From Lampropedia puyangensis (GTDB lineage Bacteria > Pseudomonadota > Gammaproteobacteria > Burkholderiales > Burkholderiaceae_C), in contig NZ_STFG01000008.1 of NCBI RefSeq assembly GCF_004833285.1, forward strand, positions 62,001-126,000: 64,000 nucleotides of DNA, written 5' to 3'. The translations under genes and the position numbers were made by a program. The notes below the pieces were generated by a model. The model was not told where the DNA came from. It was given only the letters and a program-made list of their open reading frames with translations, and did no database searches. Below are positions 48,962 to 57,745 of the stretch, piece after piece. Position 1 is the first letter of the stretch. Each line of letters starts with the position of its first letter.

Positions 48962-49396
48962 ATGCTCTACCTCTGGATCAAAGCATTTCATATTGTTTTT
49001 ATAGCTGCCTGGTTTGCAGGCTTGTTTTACCTGCCCCGTATTTTGGTGAATCTGGCCCAAGTGCCTGAAGGCTCGGTGGCCGAACGCCAGCGCCTGATTG
49101 GCATGGGGCAACGCCTGTTGCGTTTCTCAACCTTGCTGGCCATCCCTGCCATCGGCCTCGGACTGTGGTTATGGTTAGGCGAAGGTATTGGCAAAGGCCC
49201 AGGCAATGGGTGGCTGCACGCCAAACTGGGCTTGGTGCTGTTGGTCGTGGGTTACCACCACGGCTGTGGGGTATTACTGCGCAAATTCATCCAAGGCAAT
49301 AGCCGCCGCAGCCACCGTTGGTTTCGTTGGTTCAATGAAGTCTCTGTGCTGCTGTTTACCGCCATTGTGGTATTGGTGGTTGTCAAACCATTTTGA
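48962..49396 (+). CDS. hemJ: HemJ-type protoporphyrinogen IX oxidase (UPF0093)
   Basis: The 144-residue membrane protein has four spans and the HemJ pattern: WIKAFHIVFIAAWFAGLFYLPR (only its core is diagnostic: H10 and WFAGLFYLPR), the LLRFSTLLAIP segment, HAKLGLVLLVVGYHH with Lys88, and a C-terminal RWFNEVSVLLFTAIVVLVVV. His10 and Lys88 occupy positions conserved in HemJ. It oxidises protoporphyrinogen IX in heme synthesis in organisms lacking HemG or HemY. A good terminator follows. It is divergent from tkt. Confidence 0.88.
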   Translation: MLYLWIKAFHIVFIAAWFAGLFYLPRILVNLAQVPEGSVAERQRLIGMGQRLLRFSTLLAIPAIGLGLWLWLGEGIGKGPGNGWLHAKLGLVLLVVGYHHGCGVLLRKFIQGNSRRSHRWFRWFNEVSVLLFTAIVVLVVVKPF

Positions 49397-49429
49397 TGCC
49401 ATGGCCATCAGCCACTGACGATCTTTCTT

Positions 49430-49455
49430 GGGAGCCCTGTGGCTCCCTTTCTTTT
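49430..49455 (+). terminator. Rho-independent terminator after hemJ
   Basis: GGGAGCC (49430-49436), a four-base loop, GGCTCCC (49441-49447) and TTTCTTTT. It lies 33 bases past the stop codon. Confidence 0.87.
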
Positions 49456-49536
49456 GGCTGCTTTGCACCATCAATGACGCAAATAGTCTTCTGTACATGC
49501 TGCACACGGGAAAACGCTAATCCAATAGGCCAAGCA

Positions 49537-49556
49537 AATGTCAAGTGCTTGACATT
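49537..49556. promoter_or_regulatory. 20-base palindrome upstream of the dehydratase operon
   Basis: AATGTCAAG (49537-49545) and CTTGACATT (49548-49556) are perfect inverted arms around TG. It contains TGTCA-N6-TGACA, the 5-6-5 layout of Crp/Fnr-family sites, and TTGACA, a possible -35 hexamer, at 49549-49554. It lies 117 bases before the ilvD-like gene. The Crp/Fnr gene at 55490, five genes on, is a candidate binder. Confidence 0.65.
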
Positions 49557-49673
49557 CTTGCGCCAGCACCTCGTCCTAGACTTGATTCACGCCACATCTT
49601 GAGACAAAAGAGCAGAGTTTGCATCCGGACTCTGCGGGCAAAAAAAACGTTGAATCACCCCACGAGTTGCACC

Positions 49674-51416
49674 ATGAAAAACCACGAAGACCATTCAGCA
49701 TCAGAGCACTACGACCCCGCCTGGCGATCCAAAGAAGTCACTCAAGGTCTGGCACGAGCACCACACCGCTGGCAATTACGCGCTACGGGCCTGGACGACC
49801 ACAGCATCGCGCAACCCTTTATTGGAGTAGCCCACACATTGGGCGATGTCAGCCCTTGCTCACAATCGTTGCAATCCCAAGTTCAAGCCGCAAAACTGGG
49901 CATTGAAGTGGGCGGAGGAACTGCCCGAGAGTTCTCCACCGTCTCTGTCTCAGACGTGCTATCCCAGCAACACGATGGCATGCGCTACAGCCTGATGTCG
50001 CGCGAAGTGATTGCCGACTCAGTAGAGCTGGTGATGCGCGCCCAACGCTACGATGCATTGGTGGGAGTTGGCGCCTGTGACAAAACCATCCCCGGTTTGT
50101 TGATGGCCATGGTTCGCCTGAATCTACCCAGCCTGTTCCTGCATGGCGGGCAAATGCTGGTGGGTTGGCACCAAGGTGAGCAAGTCAACCCACTGCGCAT
50201 GTTTGAAGGGGTTGGCAAAGTACAGTCCGGGGAATGGTCAGAAGAATACTTGGAGCAATTGGGTCGCGATATTGTCACCACCTCTGGCGCTTGCCCTGGC
50301 CAGTTTTCTTCCGGCACAGCGGGCAGTATTGCCGAGGTGTTGGGCTTCAGTCCTTTAGGCTCCAGCGGTATTCCGGCTGCATTCTCGGTGCGCCAGGCCG
50401 TCGCCCGACAAGCGGCCCAGCAGTTGATGCGCAATGTACTAAGCAACGGTCGCCCACTGCCGCGCGATCTCGTGACCCGAAAAGGTCTGGAAAATGCCGT
50501 CGCCATCGTTGCAGCAACGGGCGGCTCCACCAACGCCACCTTACACCTGCCAGCCATCGCGCACGAAGCAGGTATCGCCTTCTCGCTGATTGATATGCAA
50601 GACATCTTGCGACGCACGCCCACCATTGCCAGCCTGATGCCCGGTGGCCCGTATGTGCCGTTTGATTTGCACCGCATCGGCGGGGTTCCGGTAGTCATGA
50701 AAGCCTTGCTGGCAGGAGGCTACTTGCACGGCGACGTGCCCACCTTCGATGGCCGCTTACTGCAAGATGCCTTATCGGAAGCGCCAGAACCGGACGGTGA
50801 GATCGTGCGTGCGCACAACACCCCATTCCGAGAAACTGGTGCATTGGTTGTACTCAAAGGCAATTTAGCCCCAGATGGCGCTGTGATCAAAATCGCAGGT
50901 TTGAGCACCTTGGCGTTGGAAGGTCCGGCACGCGTTTTTGAAAGCGAAGCCGAAGCTGTGGCAGCCATCCAGGCACGCGCTTATGACGAAGGCGATGTTC
51001 TGGTCATCCGCAATGAAGGCCCGCATGGTGGCCCGGGTATGCGGGAAATGCTCTCGGTAACTTCTGCAATTGTGGGTCAGGGCCGCGGGCAGTCGGTGGT
51101 GCTGATTACTGATGGCCGTTTCTCTGGCGGCACACGCGGGCTGTGCGTTGGCCACGTCTCGCCAGAAGCGTCACAAGGCGGGCCTATCGCACTGGTGCGC
51201 AACGGCGACCGCATTCGCGTCGATGCGGTCAAAGGCATCATGGAATGGCTGGTGCCTGAGCAAGAAATCCAACAGCGCAAAGCGCAATGGACGCCACGAG
51301 CACGCGCCCATGCCATCAATGGCATAGACGAAAAATATGCGCGTCTGGTGGGTTCAGCCCACAGCGGCGCCGTCACCCACTCAGGTGCCGTTGCAAACTC
51401 AAACCCAACAACTTGA
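49674..51416 (+). CDS. IlvD/Edd-family dehydratase
   Basis: The 580-residue protein belongs to the iron-sulfur dehydratase family of IlvD, Edd and sugar-acid dehydratases. Three cluster cysteines are seen in [24 protein letters not shown] and [22 protein letters not shown]. The end has [24 protein letters not shown], which holds a catalytic Ser. The third motif differs from that of true IlvD (GACGGMYTANTMA), and the gene lies in a catabolic cluster, so the substrate is more likely a hydroxy acid or sugar acid than dihydroxyisovalerate. Starts further upstream exist; 49674 fits homology. It is first in a probable operon with the MFS gene 108 bases later. Confidence 0.85.
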   Translation: MKNHEDHSASEHYDPAWRSKEVTQGLARAPHRWQLRATGLDDHSIAQPFIGVAHTLGDVSPCSQSLQSQVQAAKLGIEVGGGTAREFSTVSVSDVLSQQHDGMRYSLMSREVIADSVELVMRAQRYDALVGVGACDKTIPGLLMAMVRLNLPSLFLHGGQMLVGWHQGEQVNPLRMFEGVGKVQSGEWSEEYLEQLGRDIVTTSGACPGQFSSGTAGSIAEVLGFSPLGSSGIPAAFSVRQAVARQAAQQLMRNVLSNGRPLPRDLVTRKGLENAVAIVAATGGSTNATLHLPAIAHEAGIAFSLIDMQDILRRTPTIASLMPGGPYVPFDLHRIGGVPVVMKALLAGGYLHGDVPTFDGRLLQDALSEAPEPDGEIVRAHNTPFRETGALVVLKGNLAPDGAVIKIAGLSTLALEGPARVFESEAEAVAAIQARAYDEGDVLVIRNEGPHGGPGMREMLSVTSAIVGQGRGQSVVLITDGRFSGGTRGLCVGHVSPEASQGGPIALVRNGDRIRVDAVKGIMEWLVPEQEIQQRKAQWTPRARAHAINGIDEKYARLVGSAHSGAVTHSGAVANSNPTT

Positions 51417-51524
51417 GAGGAACGCAATGGATGCGACTGGCACGGTCAGTCGCATCCATTGCGCGCCCGACCTTCCCCCTTATGCGTTAGAGAAGACAAA
51501 AAAACACCCCCAAGGAGACTAGCC

Positions 51525-52856
51525 ATGCCGACCACTTCTCACTCCCCCGCGATAGCACCCCATGCATTAGACGCCCCCATGAAAAAGGTGATCTGGCGCA
51601 TCGTGCCAATCCTGTTCATTTGCTATATCTTCAACTTTCTTGACCGCATCAACGTCGGGTTTGCACAGTTGCAAATGAAGCAACACCTGGCCTTCTCTGA
51701 TGCGGTATATGGCTTGGGCGCAGGCCTTTTCTTCATTGGCTACTTCTTCTTTGAAGTACCCAGCAACATCCTACTGGAACGCATTGGTGCCAGAAAAACC
51801 ATTCTGCGCATCATGGTGCTGTGGGGGCTGACATCGGCCGCCACCATGTTCGTTCAAACACCCACACAGTTCTACGTCATCCGCTTTTTACTGGGTTTGT
51901 TTGAGGCAGGTTTCTTCCCCGGCATCATTTTGTACCTGACCTTCTGGGTACCCAACACCTACCGCGCCCGAGTCATTGCGTTATTCATGTCATCGCTGGT
52001 GGTCACCGGCATGATTGCAGGCCCTGTTTCTGGTTTGATTTTGCAAAACATGGATGGCTTCTGGGGCCTGCGTGGCTGGCAATGGATGTTTGTGATTGAA
52101 GGCTTGCCCAGCTGCCTATTGGGTGTCTTCGTGTTTTTCTATTTGGACGACAAACCCGAGCATGCCAGCTGGTTGTCCCCTTCCGAAAAACAAATGCTCA
52201 CACGCGTATTGGATGAGGAGCGGCACGCATCTCAAGGTCAGCAAGGTGCGCACCCAAGCCTGCGCAAAGCCTTCGCGCAACCGCTGGTGTACCTGTTCTC
52301 GTTTGTGTATTTCGCCATCCTTGCTGGCGGCTACATCATTGCATTCTGGTTGCCCATGACTATTCGTGAACTGGGTGTGAGCAACTTCCTGCATATTGGC
52401 CTGTATTCAGCCATTCCCTACGCGATTGCAGGAATTGCCATGATTGGTTTAGGCAAGAGCTCTGACCACTTCAACGAACGCCGGTTGCACGTCGCCATTC
52501 CTGCCTTCATTGGGGCCATGGCGCTGCTGGTACTGCCACAAGCCAACCACAGTCTGGCTTTATCCCTTGCCATTCTGGCTGTTGCTACTGCCGGGCTTTA
52601 TGCCTCACTGTCGCCCTTCTGGACCGTGGCCACCATTTCGCTCAGCCGTGCGGAATCTGCTGCAGGTATAGCGCTGATTGCGAGTCTGGGGAATCTGGCC
52701 GGTTTTGTCAGTCCATTCATTATTGGAAAAATCCGAACAGAAACAGGCAGTTCCACCTATGGCATTTACCTGATGGCAACGATTGTGGTGCTGGGTGTGA
52801 TCGCGCTGCTCATTGGTTCCAGACGATCCGCATCACAGTCTCCCCGTAAAGGCTGA
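51525..52856 (+). CDS. MFS transporter of the anion:cation symporter type
   Basis: A 443-residue protein with twelve hydrophobic segments. The first has FICYIFNFLDRINVGFAQLQMK and the GARKTILRIMVLWG loop, typical of the ACS family (DgoT, GudP, phthalate and tartrate carriers), which take up organic anions with protons or sodium. A ribosome site AAGGAGAC precedes the ATG at 51525. It is next to the dehydratase and hydrolase genes and is only 5 bases before the next gene, so it probably imports the substrate of this cluster. Confidence 0.88.
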   Translation: MPTTSHSPAIAPHALDAPMKKVIWRIVPILFICYIFNFLDRINVGFAQLQMKQHLAFSDAVYGLGAGLFFIGYFFFEVPSNILLERIGARKTILRIMVLWGLTSAATMFVQTPTQFYVIRFLLGLFEAGFFPGIILYLTFWVPNTYRARVIALFMSSLVVTGMIAGPVSGLILQNMDGFWGLRGWQWMFVIEGLPSCLLGVFVFFYLDDKPEHASWLSPSEKQMLTRVLDEERHASQGQQGAHPSLRKAFAQPLVYLFSFVYFAILAGGYIIAFWLPMTIRELGVSNFLHIGLYSAIPYAIAGIAMIGLGKSSDHFNERRLHVAIPAFIGAMALLVLPQANHSLALSLAILAVATAGLYASLSPFWTVATISLSRAESAAGIALIASLGNLAGFVSPFIIGKIRTETGSSTYGIYLMATIVVLGVIALLIGSRRSASQSPRKG

Positions 52857-52861
52857 ACACG

Positions 52862-53743
52862 ATGGCCGCCCTCTCACACAAAACGGTGCATGCCAATGGT
52901 CTGGAGTTTGCCTATCTCGAGGCAGGCGAAGGGCCCACGGCACTGCTGCTGCACGGCTTTCCCGACAATGCATGGAGCTGGGACAAGCAAATCACGCATC
53001 TGGCCGCATCAGGCTACCGTGTGATCGCGCCGTGGCTGCGCGGCTACAGCCCCACCGCAGTGCCCAAGCAGCCCTTTTACGACCGCGCCACGCTGGCCCA
53101 TGACGTCAAAGCCTTGGTCGAGCAGCTCAATGGCGGTCAACCTGTCCATCTGGTGGCACAAGACTGGGGTGCAGCCATCGGGTATGGCGCGTTGGCTTTG
53201 TTCCCACACCTCTTTCACAGCGCGGTGGTCATGGCCATTCCCCATGTGAAAGCCGCACTGCAAGATGCCTTGAGCCCGCAACAAATCAAGCGTGCATTCC
53301 ATTGGTGGTTTTTCCAAATCGACGACGTGCCCGAAAAAGCCGTCGCTGACCACAACTTCGCCTTCATTGACTTCTTATGGCAAGAATGGTCACCCAACCA
53401 CCAAGACCAAATCCATATTGCGCAAATCAAGCACATGCTGGCCCAGCCAGGGGTGATCACTGCCACGATTGGCTACTACCGCGCCCTGCTGCGCAGCGAC
53501 TACCGCGACCCCGCACTGGCCTCGCAGTACGCATTGCTTGACGAGCCTATTTCGGTGCCCACGCTGGCCTTGTGCGGCCAAGATGATGTCCGCGCTGAAG
53601 TCATGCGTGAACAAGCGCGCTTCTTTTGCGGCGAATACCAATACCGGGAAATCCCGCGCACTGGCCATTTCCTTCACCGCGAAGACCCCACAGCCGTGAA
53701 TGAAGCCATCCTCACTTGGCTGCATGCCCATCCAGAGACCTGA
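52862..53743 (+). CDS. Alpha/beta hydrolase of the epoxide hydrolase/haloalkane dehalogenase type
   Basis: A 293-residue protein with the oxyanion HGFPDNAWSW (31-40), the nucleophile elbow VAQDWGAAIG with Asp101 in place of the more common Ser, and the catalytic His in RTGHFLHRED (about 269). An aspartate nucleophile is typical of haloalkane dehalogenases and epoxide hydrolases. Between them lies a helical lid (HWWFFQIDDVPEK and later helices). The lid Tyr pair of epoxide hydrolases cannot be placed with confidence, so the choice between the two activities is open. It overlaps no gene, starts 5 bases after the MFS gene and is followed by the fluoroacetate dehalogenase-like gene 14 bases later. 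Confidence 0.85.
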   Translation: MAALSHKTVHANGLEFAYLEAGEGPTALLLHGFPDNAWSWDKQITHLAASGYRVIAPWLRGYSPTAVPKQPFYDRATLAHDVKALVEQLNGGQPVHLVAQDWGAAIGYGALALFPHLFHSAVVMAIPHVKAALQDALSPQQIKRAFHWWFFQIDDVPEKAVADHNFAFIDFLWQEWSPNHQDQIHIAQIKHMLAQPGVITATIGYYRALLRSDYRDPALASQYALLDEPISVPTLALCGQDDVRAEVMREQARFFCGEYQYREIPRTGHFLHREDPTAVNEAILTWLHAHPET

Positions 53744-53757
53744 TCTCCCTTCTCACT

Positions 53758-54681
53758 ATGCCCACCTCCTATTCAGACAATCTGCACACAGGCCACATTG
53801 AAGGTTTTACACAGCACCGCATTGAAGGCGCTGACGGCGTGCCTATTGATGTACTCACCGCAGGGCAAGGCCCTGCCTTGCTTTTGCTGCACGGTTGCCC
53901 TCAAACCCGCATGTGCTGGCGCCAGGTTGCCTGCGTTTTACAGCAGAATTTCACCGTGGTGCTGCCAGATCTGCGCGGCTATGGCCGCTCAGGCAAGCCC
54001 GAGCCTCTTGCAGACCACAGCAACTATTCAAAAAGAACCATGGCTCTGGACCAAATTCAGGTCATGCAAGCGTTACGGCACAACCAATTTTTTGTGGCTG
54101 GGCACGACCGTGGCGGCCGTGTCGCTTACCGGCTCGCGCTGGACCATCCACACGCTGTACAAGCCATTGCCGTACTCGATATCGTGCCCACACTGGATGT
54201 TTGGAATGCCGTCAACGCCCCTGTTGCTATGCGCATGTGGCACTGGCCGCTGTTCGCACAAGAAGACGGTTTACCAGAAGCCCTGCTAGCCCACAGTTCT
54301 GACTACTTTGTGGATTGGGGACATAAGCACCAATCAGCCAACCAATTCGCATTTCCACCAAACAACATGGCCGATTACCGTGCATCCCTGCGCGACCCTG
54401 CCAACATTCGTGGCATGTGCGAAGACTACCGCGCCAGCTGGCATATAGACCGCCTACTGGACCAAGAAGACCAAGGCAAGCGCTTCATCCAAGCGCCACT
54501 GCTGGCGCTATGGGGTGAACATGGCAACGTGGCACAGGCCAATCCCATAGACATCTGGAAAAAATGGGCCACCTTCGTACAAGGCAAGGGCTTACCCGGC
54601 GGGCATTTCTTACCGGAAGAAGCGTACGAGCAAGTCGCTACAGAGCTCATGGCATTTTTCTCCAGCATTGCACGCACTTGA
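53758..54681 (+). CDS. dehH1: Haloacetate (fluoroacetate) dehalogenase
   Basis: The 307-residue alpha/beta hydrolase has the nucleophile segment GHDRGGRVAYRLALDHP. Compared with the Rhodopseudomonas palustris fluoroacetate dehalogenase, key residues have counterparts at consistent spacing: nucleophile Asp117, carboxylate-binding Arg118 and Arg121, acid Asp141 (LDIVPT), fluoride-binding His162 and Trp163 (MWHWPLF), a Tyr in CEDYRASWHID (about 224) and catalytic His283. Such enzymes turn haloacetates, including fluoroacetate, into glycolate and halide. This suggests activity on a 2-haloacid, but the exact halide is unproven. It is in the middle of the cluster beginning at 49674. Confidence 0.82.
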   Translation: MPTSYSDNLHTGHIEGFTQHRIEGADGVPIDVLTAGQGPALLLLHGCPQTRMCWRQVACVLQQNFTVVLPDLRGYGRSGKPEPLADHSNYSKRTMALDQIQVMQALRHNQFFVAGHDRGGRVAYRLALDHPHAVQAIAVLDIVPTLDVWNAVNAPVAMRMWHWPLFAQEDGLPEALLAHSSDYFVDWGHKHQSANQFAFPPNNMADYRASLRDPANIRGMCEDYRASWHIDRLLDQEDQGKRFIQAPLLALWGEHGNVAQANPIDIWKKWATFVQGKGLPGGHFLPEEAYEQVATELMAFFSSIART

Positions 54682-54704
54682 GCACACACACTGAGGAGAC
54701 AGTC

Positions 54705-55418
54705 ATGCATTTTCCCAAGGCGTTGGCCTTTGATGTCTTTGGCACAGTGGTGGACTGGCACACCAGCATTGCACGCGAAGTACAGCCCTTCGTGCAAAGC
54801 CATTTGCCAGCCATCAGCCCAAGTAGCTTTGCGCTGGATTGGCGTAAGTTGTACCAACCAGCAATGCGGCAATGCCATGCGCAAGGCCGCCCTTTTGTTG
54901 CCTTGGATATTTTGCATTTTGAGACGCTGCGCGCACTGCTGCAGCAATACGATCTGGACCCTGACACCATCCCCGAGGCTACGCTGTGGCATATGGCGCA
55001 CGCTTGGCGCCGCCTGGACCCTTGGCCTGATGTGCCCCAAGGCTTGGCCATGCTGCGCCAGGCATTTCCAGTCGTGACCCTTTCCAATGCCAACATCGCC
55101 CTGATGGTGGCCATGAACCGCCACAACGGCTTGCAATGGGATGCCATACTGGGTGCAGAACTGGCCAAAGCCTACAAACCAGAACCTGCCGCCTACCTCA
55201 GTACCGCAGCCGCATTAGGGGTTCAACCCCATGAACTGTGTCTGGTGGCATGCCATCATAGTGATCTCGCTGCGGCCAGAGCCTGCGGATTGAAAACAGC
55301 CTACATTGACCGCCCCATGGAATACGGCGGCGCCCCTGCGCCAGACGCGGCGGCGATACAACATTGGGACTGGCACGCCCCATCCGTACCAGACTTGGCG
55401 CAGCAGTTATGCCTTTGA
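54705..55418 (+). CDS. Haloacid dehalogenase type II (HAD superfamily)
   Basis: A 237-residue HAD protein. Motif I is AFDVFGTVVDWHT (Asp10 nucleophile, Thr14), motif II VVTLSNAN (Ser127, Asn128), motif III AKAYKPEPAAY (Lys158) and motif IV VACHHSDLAAAR (Asp187). This is the pattern of L-2-haloacid dehalogenase, apart from HHS in place of SN before the last Asp, which is also seen in many type II HAD enzymes of uncertain substrate. It is the fifth gene of the cluster. The prior gene ends 23 bases before it. A 2-haloacid or a phosphorylated acid are both possible substrates. Confidence 0.8.
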   Translation: MHFPKALAFDVFGTVVDWHTSIAREVQPFVQSHLPAISPSSFALDWRKLYQPAMRQCHAQGRPFVALDILHFETLRALLQQYDLDPDTIPEATLWHMAHAWRRLDPWPDVPQGLAMLRQAFPVVTLSNANIALMVAMNRHNGLQWDAILGAELAKAYKPEPAAYLSTAAALGVQPHELCLVACHHSDLAAARACGLKTAYIDRPMEYGGAPAPDAAAIQHWDWHAPSVPDLAQQLCL

Positions 55419-55462
55419 CCTGCTAGCACCTGCAGTCAGTGGCAAAGGATTAAAACAGCTTT

Positions 55463-55474
55463 AACGTTAACGTT
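55463..55474. promoter_or_regulatory. 12-base palindrome upstream of the Crp/Fnr gene
   Basis: AACGTTAACGTT is its own reverse complement and lies 15 bases before the start codon. It differs from the palindrome at 49537, so if both are functional they bind different proteins. The overlap with the ribosome-site region is suggestive of repression. Confidence 0.45.
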
Positions 55475-55489
55475 GCATCATGGCCCACT

Positions 55490-56182
55490 ATGCCCGCCAC
55501 CAAGTTTGATTTACTGCAATGGATGTCGCCTGCACTGCAAACCGCGTTTTTAGCGCGCTTGCATCGGCGTACCTACCAAAAAGGGCAATTCATTTATGTA
55601 CAGGGTGCAGTAGGCAACGAACTGTTTCGCTTGCTCTCTGGCAGCGTCAAAATATCAGTTTTGCGCCCTGATGGGCGGCATATCTCGTACCGTATTTTTG
55701 AAGCGGGCGACTGCTTTGGGCAAACCAGCTTGGTCGATGGCATGCCCAGACCCCAATCCACTGAAGCCTACAGCGCAGTAGAAATTGGCGTTTTGAATCG
55801 CACGGACTATCGCTGGTTGAGTGCCAACTTTGCAGACTTCGACCACGCCATCATGCAACTGCTGTGCGCACAGCTGCGCTTGGTGGCATTGAACTACGAA
55901 GGTGCGAGTCTGGACAACCTCAACACACGGGTGGCCAAGCAGCTGCTCAACTGCCACCGCCAGGCCCATTTGGAACAAACTTCGCCAATAGAAAACACGG
56001 CACCCTTAGTGCATTTATCGCAGTCTGAACTGGCTTCTTTGGTGGGGGCGTCGCGTCAATCGGTCAACCGCACACTGCACTTGTTCCAAACCCAGAATAT
56101 GGTGGCGCTAGGCTACAACCAAATCACGCTGCTCGACCCGCAGGCATTGCAGTCCATGACCACAGCCACGCAAGCAAACTAA
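55490..56182 (+). CDS. Crp/Fnr family transcriptional regulator
   Basis: A 230-residue protein with an N-terminal cyclic-nucleotide-binding-like beta roll (QGAVGNELFRLLSGSVKISV, then GDCFGQTSLVDGMPRPQS), a dimer helix, and a C-terminal winged helix with LSQSELASLVGASRQSVNRTLH. There are no clustered N-terminal cysteines of the Fnr iron-sulfur type, and the cAMP Arg-Ser-Ser of Crp is not seen (RPQSTEAYS), so the effector may differ. It is in the same direction as the dehalogenase cluster and 71 bases after it. It is a plausible regulator of the operon at 49674. Confidence 0.85.
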   Translation: MPATKFDLLQWMSPALQTAFLARLHRRTYQKGQFIYVQGAVGNELFRLLSGSVKISVLRPDGRHISYRIFEAGDCFGQTSLVDGMPRPQSTEAYSAVEIGVLNRTDYRWLSANFADFDHAIMQLLCAQLRLVALNYEGASLDNLNTRVAKQLLNCHRQAHLEQTSPIENTAPLVHLSQSELASLVGASRQSVNRTLHLFQTQNMVALGYNQITLLDPQALQSMTTATQAN

Positions 56183-56223
56183 GCACATCCATGCACGCAC
56201 AACGCATGGTTGGCAGATCAACA

Positions 56224-57258
56224 TCATGTGAACGGATTGGATGCCACCGGCAGCTTGGTGCCAGCAATAGCCCGCTCATGCGTTACACCGGGGCGAAAAC
56301 GAAACACCTTAGCAGGCCTGCCCGCTGAACTGGCAAACATATCCCCGGTTTCTTCAATCAAGTCCTGCTGCTCAACCAAGCGGCGGAAGTTTTGCTTATG
56401 CATCCAACGCCCTGTAATGGCTTCGGCTGTTTGCTGTAATTGCAGCAACGTAAAGTGCTCTGGCATCAGCTCAAACACCACAGGCCGGTATTTGAGTTTG
56501 GCCCGCAAACGGGCCATACCGGTGGCCAGAATTCGGCGGTGGTCAAACCACATAGACAAGCCGGGCAAAGCCTCCGGCGATGCTGGCGGCACGGCATCCG
56601 CATCACACACGTCACTGCGCTGCCCTTCGGCAATCAAGCCTGCCTCAAACAGCAACTCATAGCGTTGCAGCACCGCATCTTCACTCCACTCCTGCCCATC
56701 CAAACCAAAATGGCTGGTCACGCGGTCTCTGCGTAACTGGCGTGCAGCATCGCTTTGCGCAGCCCCAATCCACTGGCGCAAATACGGTTCAATGCGCGTT
56801 TGCAGCAAGGCATTGGCCCATTCACTGCGTCTATCTTCCCAAGGAAAAAAATCGTACCAATTGCGCCATCCAGCTTGGTCTGCAGCGGCATTCAATGAGT
56901 CTTGGCTGCTGCGCTGCTCACGCGTCAACCCTAAATAACTGATCGAAATGTGCCGTGCGCTGGGAGGTTGCCCTTGATCGCCAGCCATTTGCAGTCGTCC
57001 AGGGTCAGCAAACGTGTACAGCTGCTCTATATAGCCAATGGGATGGCGCGTTTCAGACTCCACCCATGCGCGCATACCCATTTGCAAAGAGCGGTGTGTA
57101 GTCGTGAAAGGCCCTGCGGGCAGCGACTGACCATGGCGCGTAGTCATGATGCGCGGTTGCGCATCAGTAACGGCGGCCAATACCGCCACCAACTCAGCCT
57201 GAACGGCATGCGAAGCGGCGGGCGCAGGGCTGAAAAACGGCGTTTGGTATGTGCTCAT
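56224..57258 (-). CDS. Nudix-related (NrtR-like) protein without a Nudix box
   Basis: A 344-residue protein with a Nudix-like N-terminal part (LVAVLAAVTDAQPRIMTTR, then GYIEQLYTFADPGR and HISISYLGLTRE) and a C-terminal winged-helix-like part (YRPVVFELMPEHFTLLQL, IRRLVEQQ-type FRRLVEQQDLIEETG, GRPAKVFRFRP). This is the layout of NrtR and COG4111 proteins, repressors of NAD genes. The catalytic GX5EX7REUXEEXGU box is absent, so it should sense but not hydrolyse an ADP-ribose-type ligand. A start at 57258 suits the sequence. No NAD gene is adjacent. Confidence 0.75.
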   Translation of the reverse strand: MSTYQTPFFSPAPAASHAVQAELVAVLAAVTDAQPRIMTTRHGQSLPAGPFTTTHRSLQMGMRAWVESETRHPIGYIEQLYTFADPGRLQMAGDQGQPPSARHISISYLGLTREQRSSQDSLNAAADQAGWRNWYDFFPWEDRRSEWANALLQTRIEPYLRQWIGAAQSDAARQLRRDRVTSHFGLDGQEWSEDAVLQRYELLFEAGLIAEGQRSDVCDADAVPPASPEALPGLSMWFDHRRILATGMARLRAKLKYRPVVFELMPEHFTLLQLQQTAEAITGRWMHKQNFRRLVEQQDLIEETGDMFASSAGRPAKVFRFRPGVTHERAIAGTKLPVASNPFT

Positions 57259-57330
57259 GGAATGAGGCCGCATTGTAGTGGCGGCGCGCCCAGTCTGTCT
57301 TCGGCACCCGTTTTTGCTGCAACCCTGCCG

Positions 57331-57648
57331 CTATGAAGAAGAAAGCTTCATCAGCACAATGCCAGCAACAATCAGCACCGCCGCCAATATGCGCATGGGA
57401 GAGACCAATTCACCCATCGCCACGATTCCCACCACAAATGCACCAATGGCGCCTATGCCAGTCCAAATCGTGTATGCCGTTCCTAAAGGCAAGCTACGCA
57501 TGGCCAACGCCAGCAGCGCGAAGCTGGCAAGCATCGCACCAAGCGTGATCAATGAAGGCGTCAAACGCGTGAAACCGTGCGAATACTTCATTGCCGTGGC
57601 CCACACGATCTCAAGTAAACCCGCAAATAACAATGCAACCCATGCCAT
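57331..57648 (-). CDS. gdx: Guanidinium exporter (SMR family, Gdx/SugE)
   Basis: A 105-residue small multidrug-resistance type protein with four membrane helices. It has [20 protein letters not shown] with Glu13 and the [11 protein letters not shown] segment, [17 protein letters not shown] and a LKL-type end (VLMKLSSS). These features belong to the Gdx (formerly SugE) subgroup, which exports guanidinium in exchange for protons. Start 57648 was preferred to further upstream codons because the region upstream forms a riboswitch. The guanidine-II riboswitch and the ribosome site AAGGAG support the assignment. Confidence 0.93.
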   Translation of the reverse strand: MAWVALLFAGLLEIVWATAMKYSHGFTRLTPSLITLGAMLASFALLALAMRSLPLGTAYTIWTGIGAIGAFVVGIVAMGELVSPMRILAAVLIVAGIVLMKLSSS

Positions 57649-57654
57649 AGTGAC

Positions 57655-57745
57655 TCTCCTTGGCTGTGCACAGGTCGTCCCATGCCATGGATTGAACTGA
57701 CTGAGCCACCCTATGTCGCCCAAAGCCGAAGGTCGTCCCTCCATA
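57655..57745 (-). promoter_or_regulatory. Guanidine-II (mini-ykkC) riboswitch upstream of gdx
   Basis: Read on the minus strand there are two hairpins with the tetraloop ACGA. The first, GGG-ACGA-CC, is at 57728-57742; the second, CATGGG-ACGA-CCTGTG with six pairs (two G-T), is at 57669-57684. Paired ACGR loops about 50 bases apart are the diagnosis of guanidine-II. The second hairpin is directly followed by AAGGAG (57655-57661 region) and the gdx start, so guanidine binding would free the ribosome site. Confidence 0.92.
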
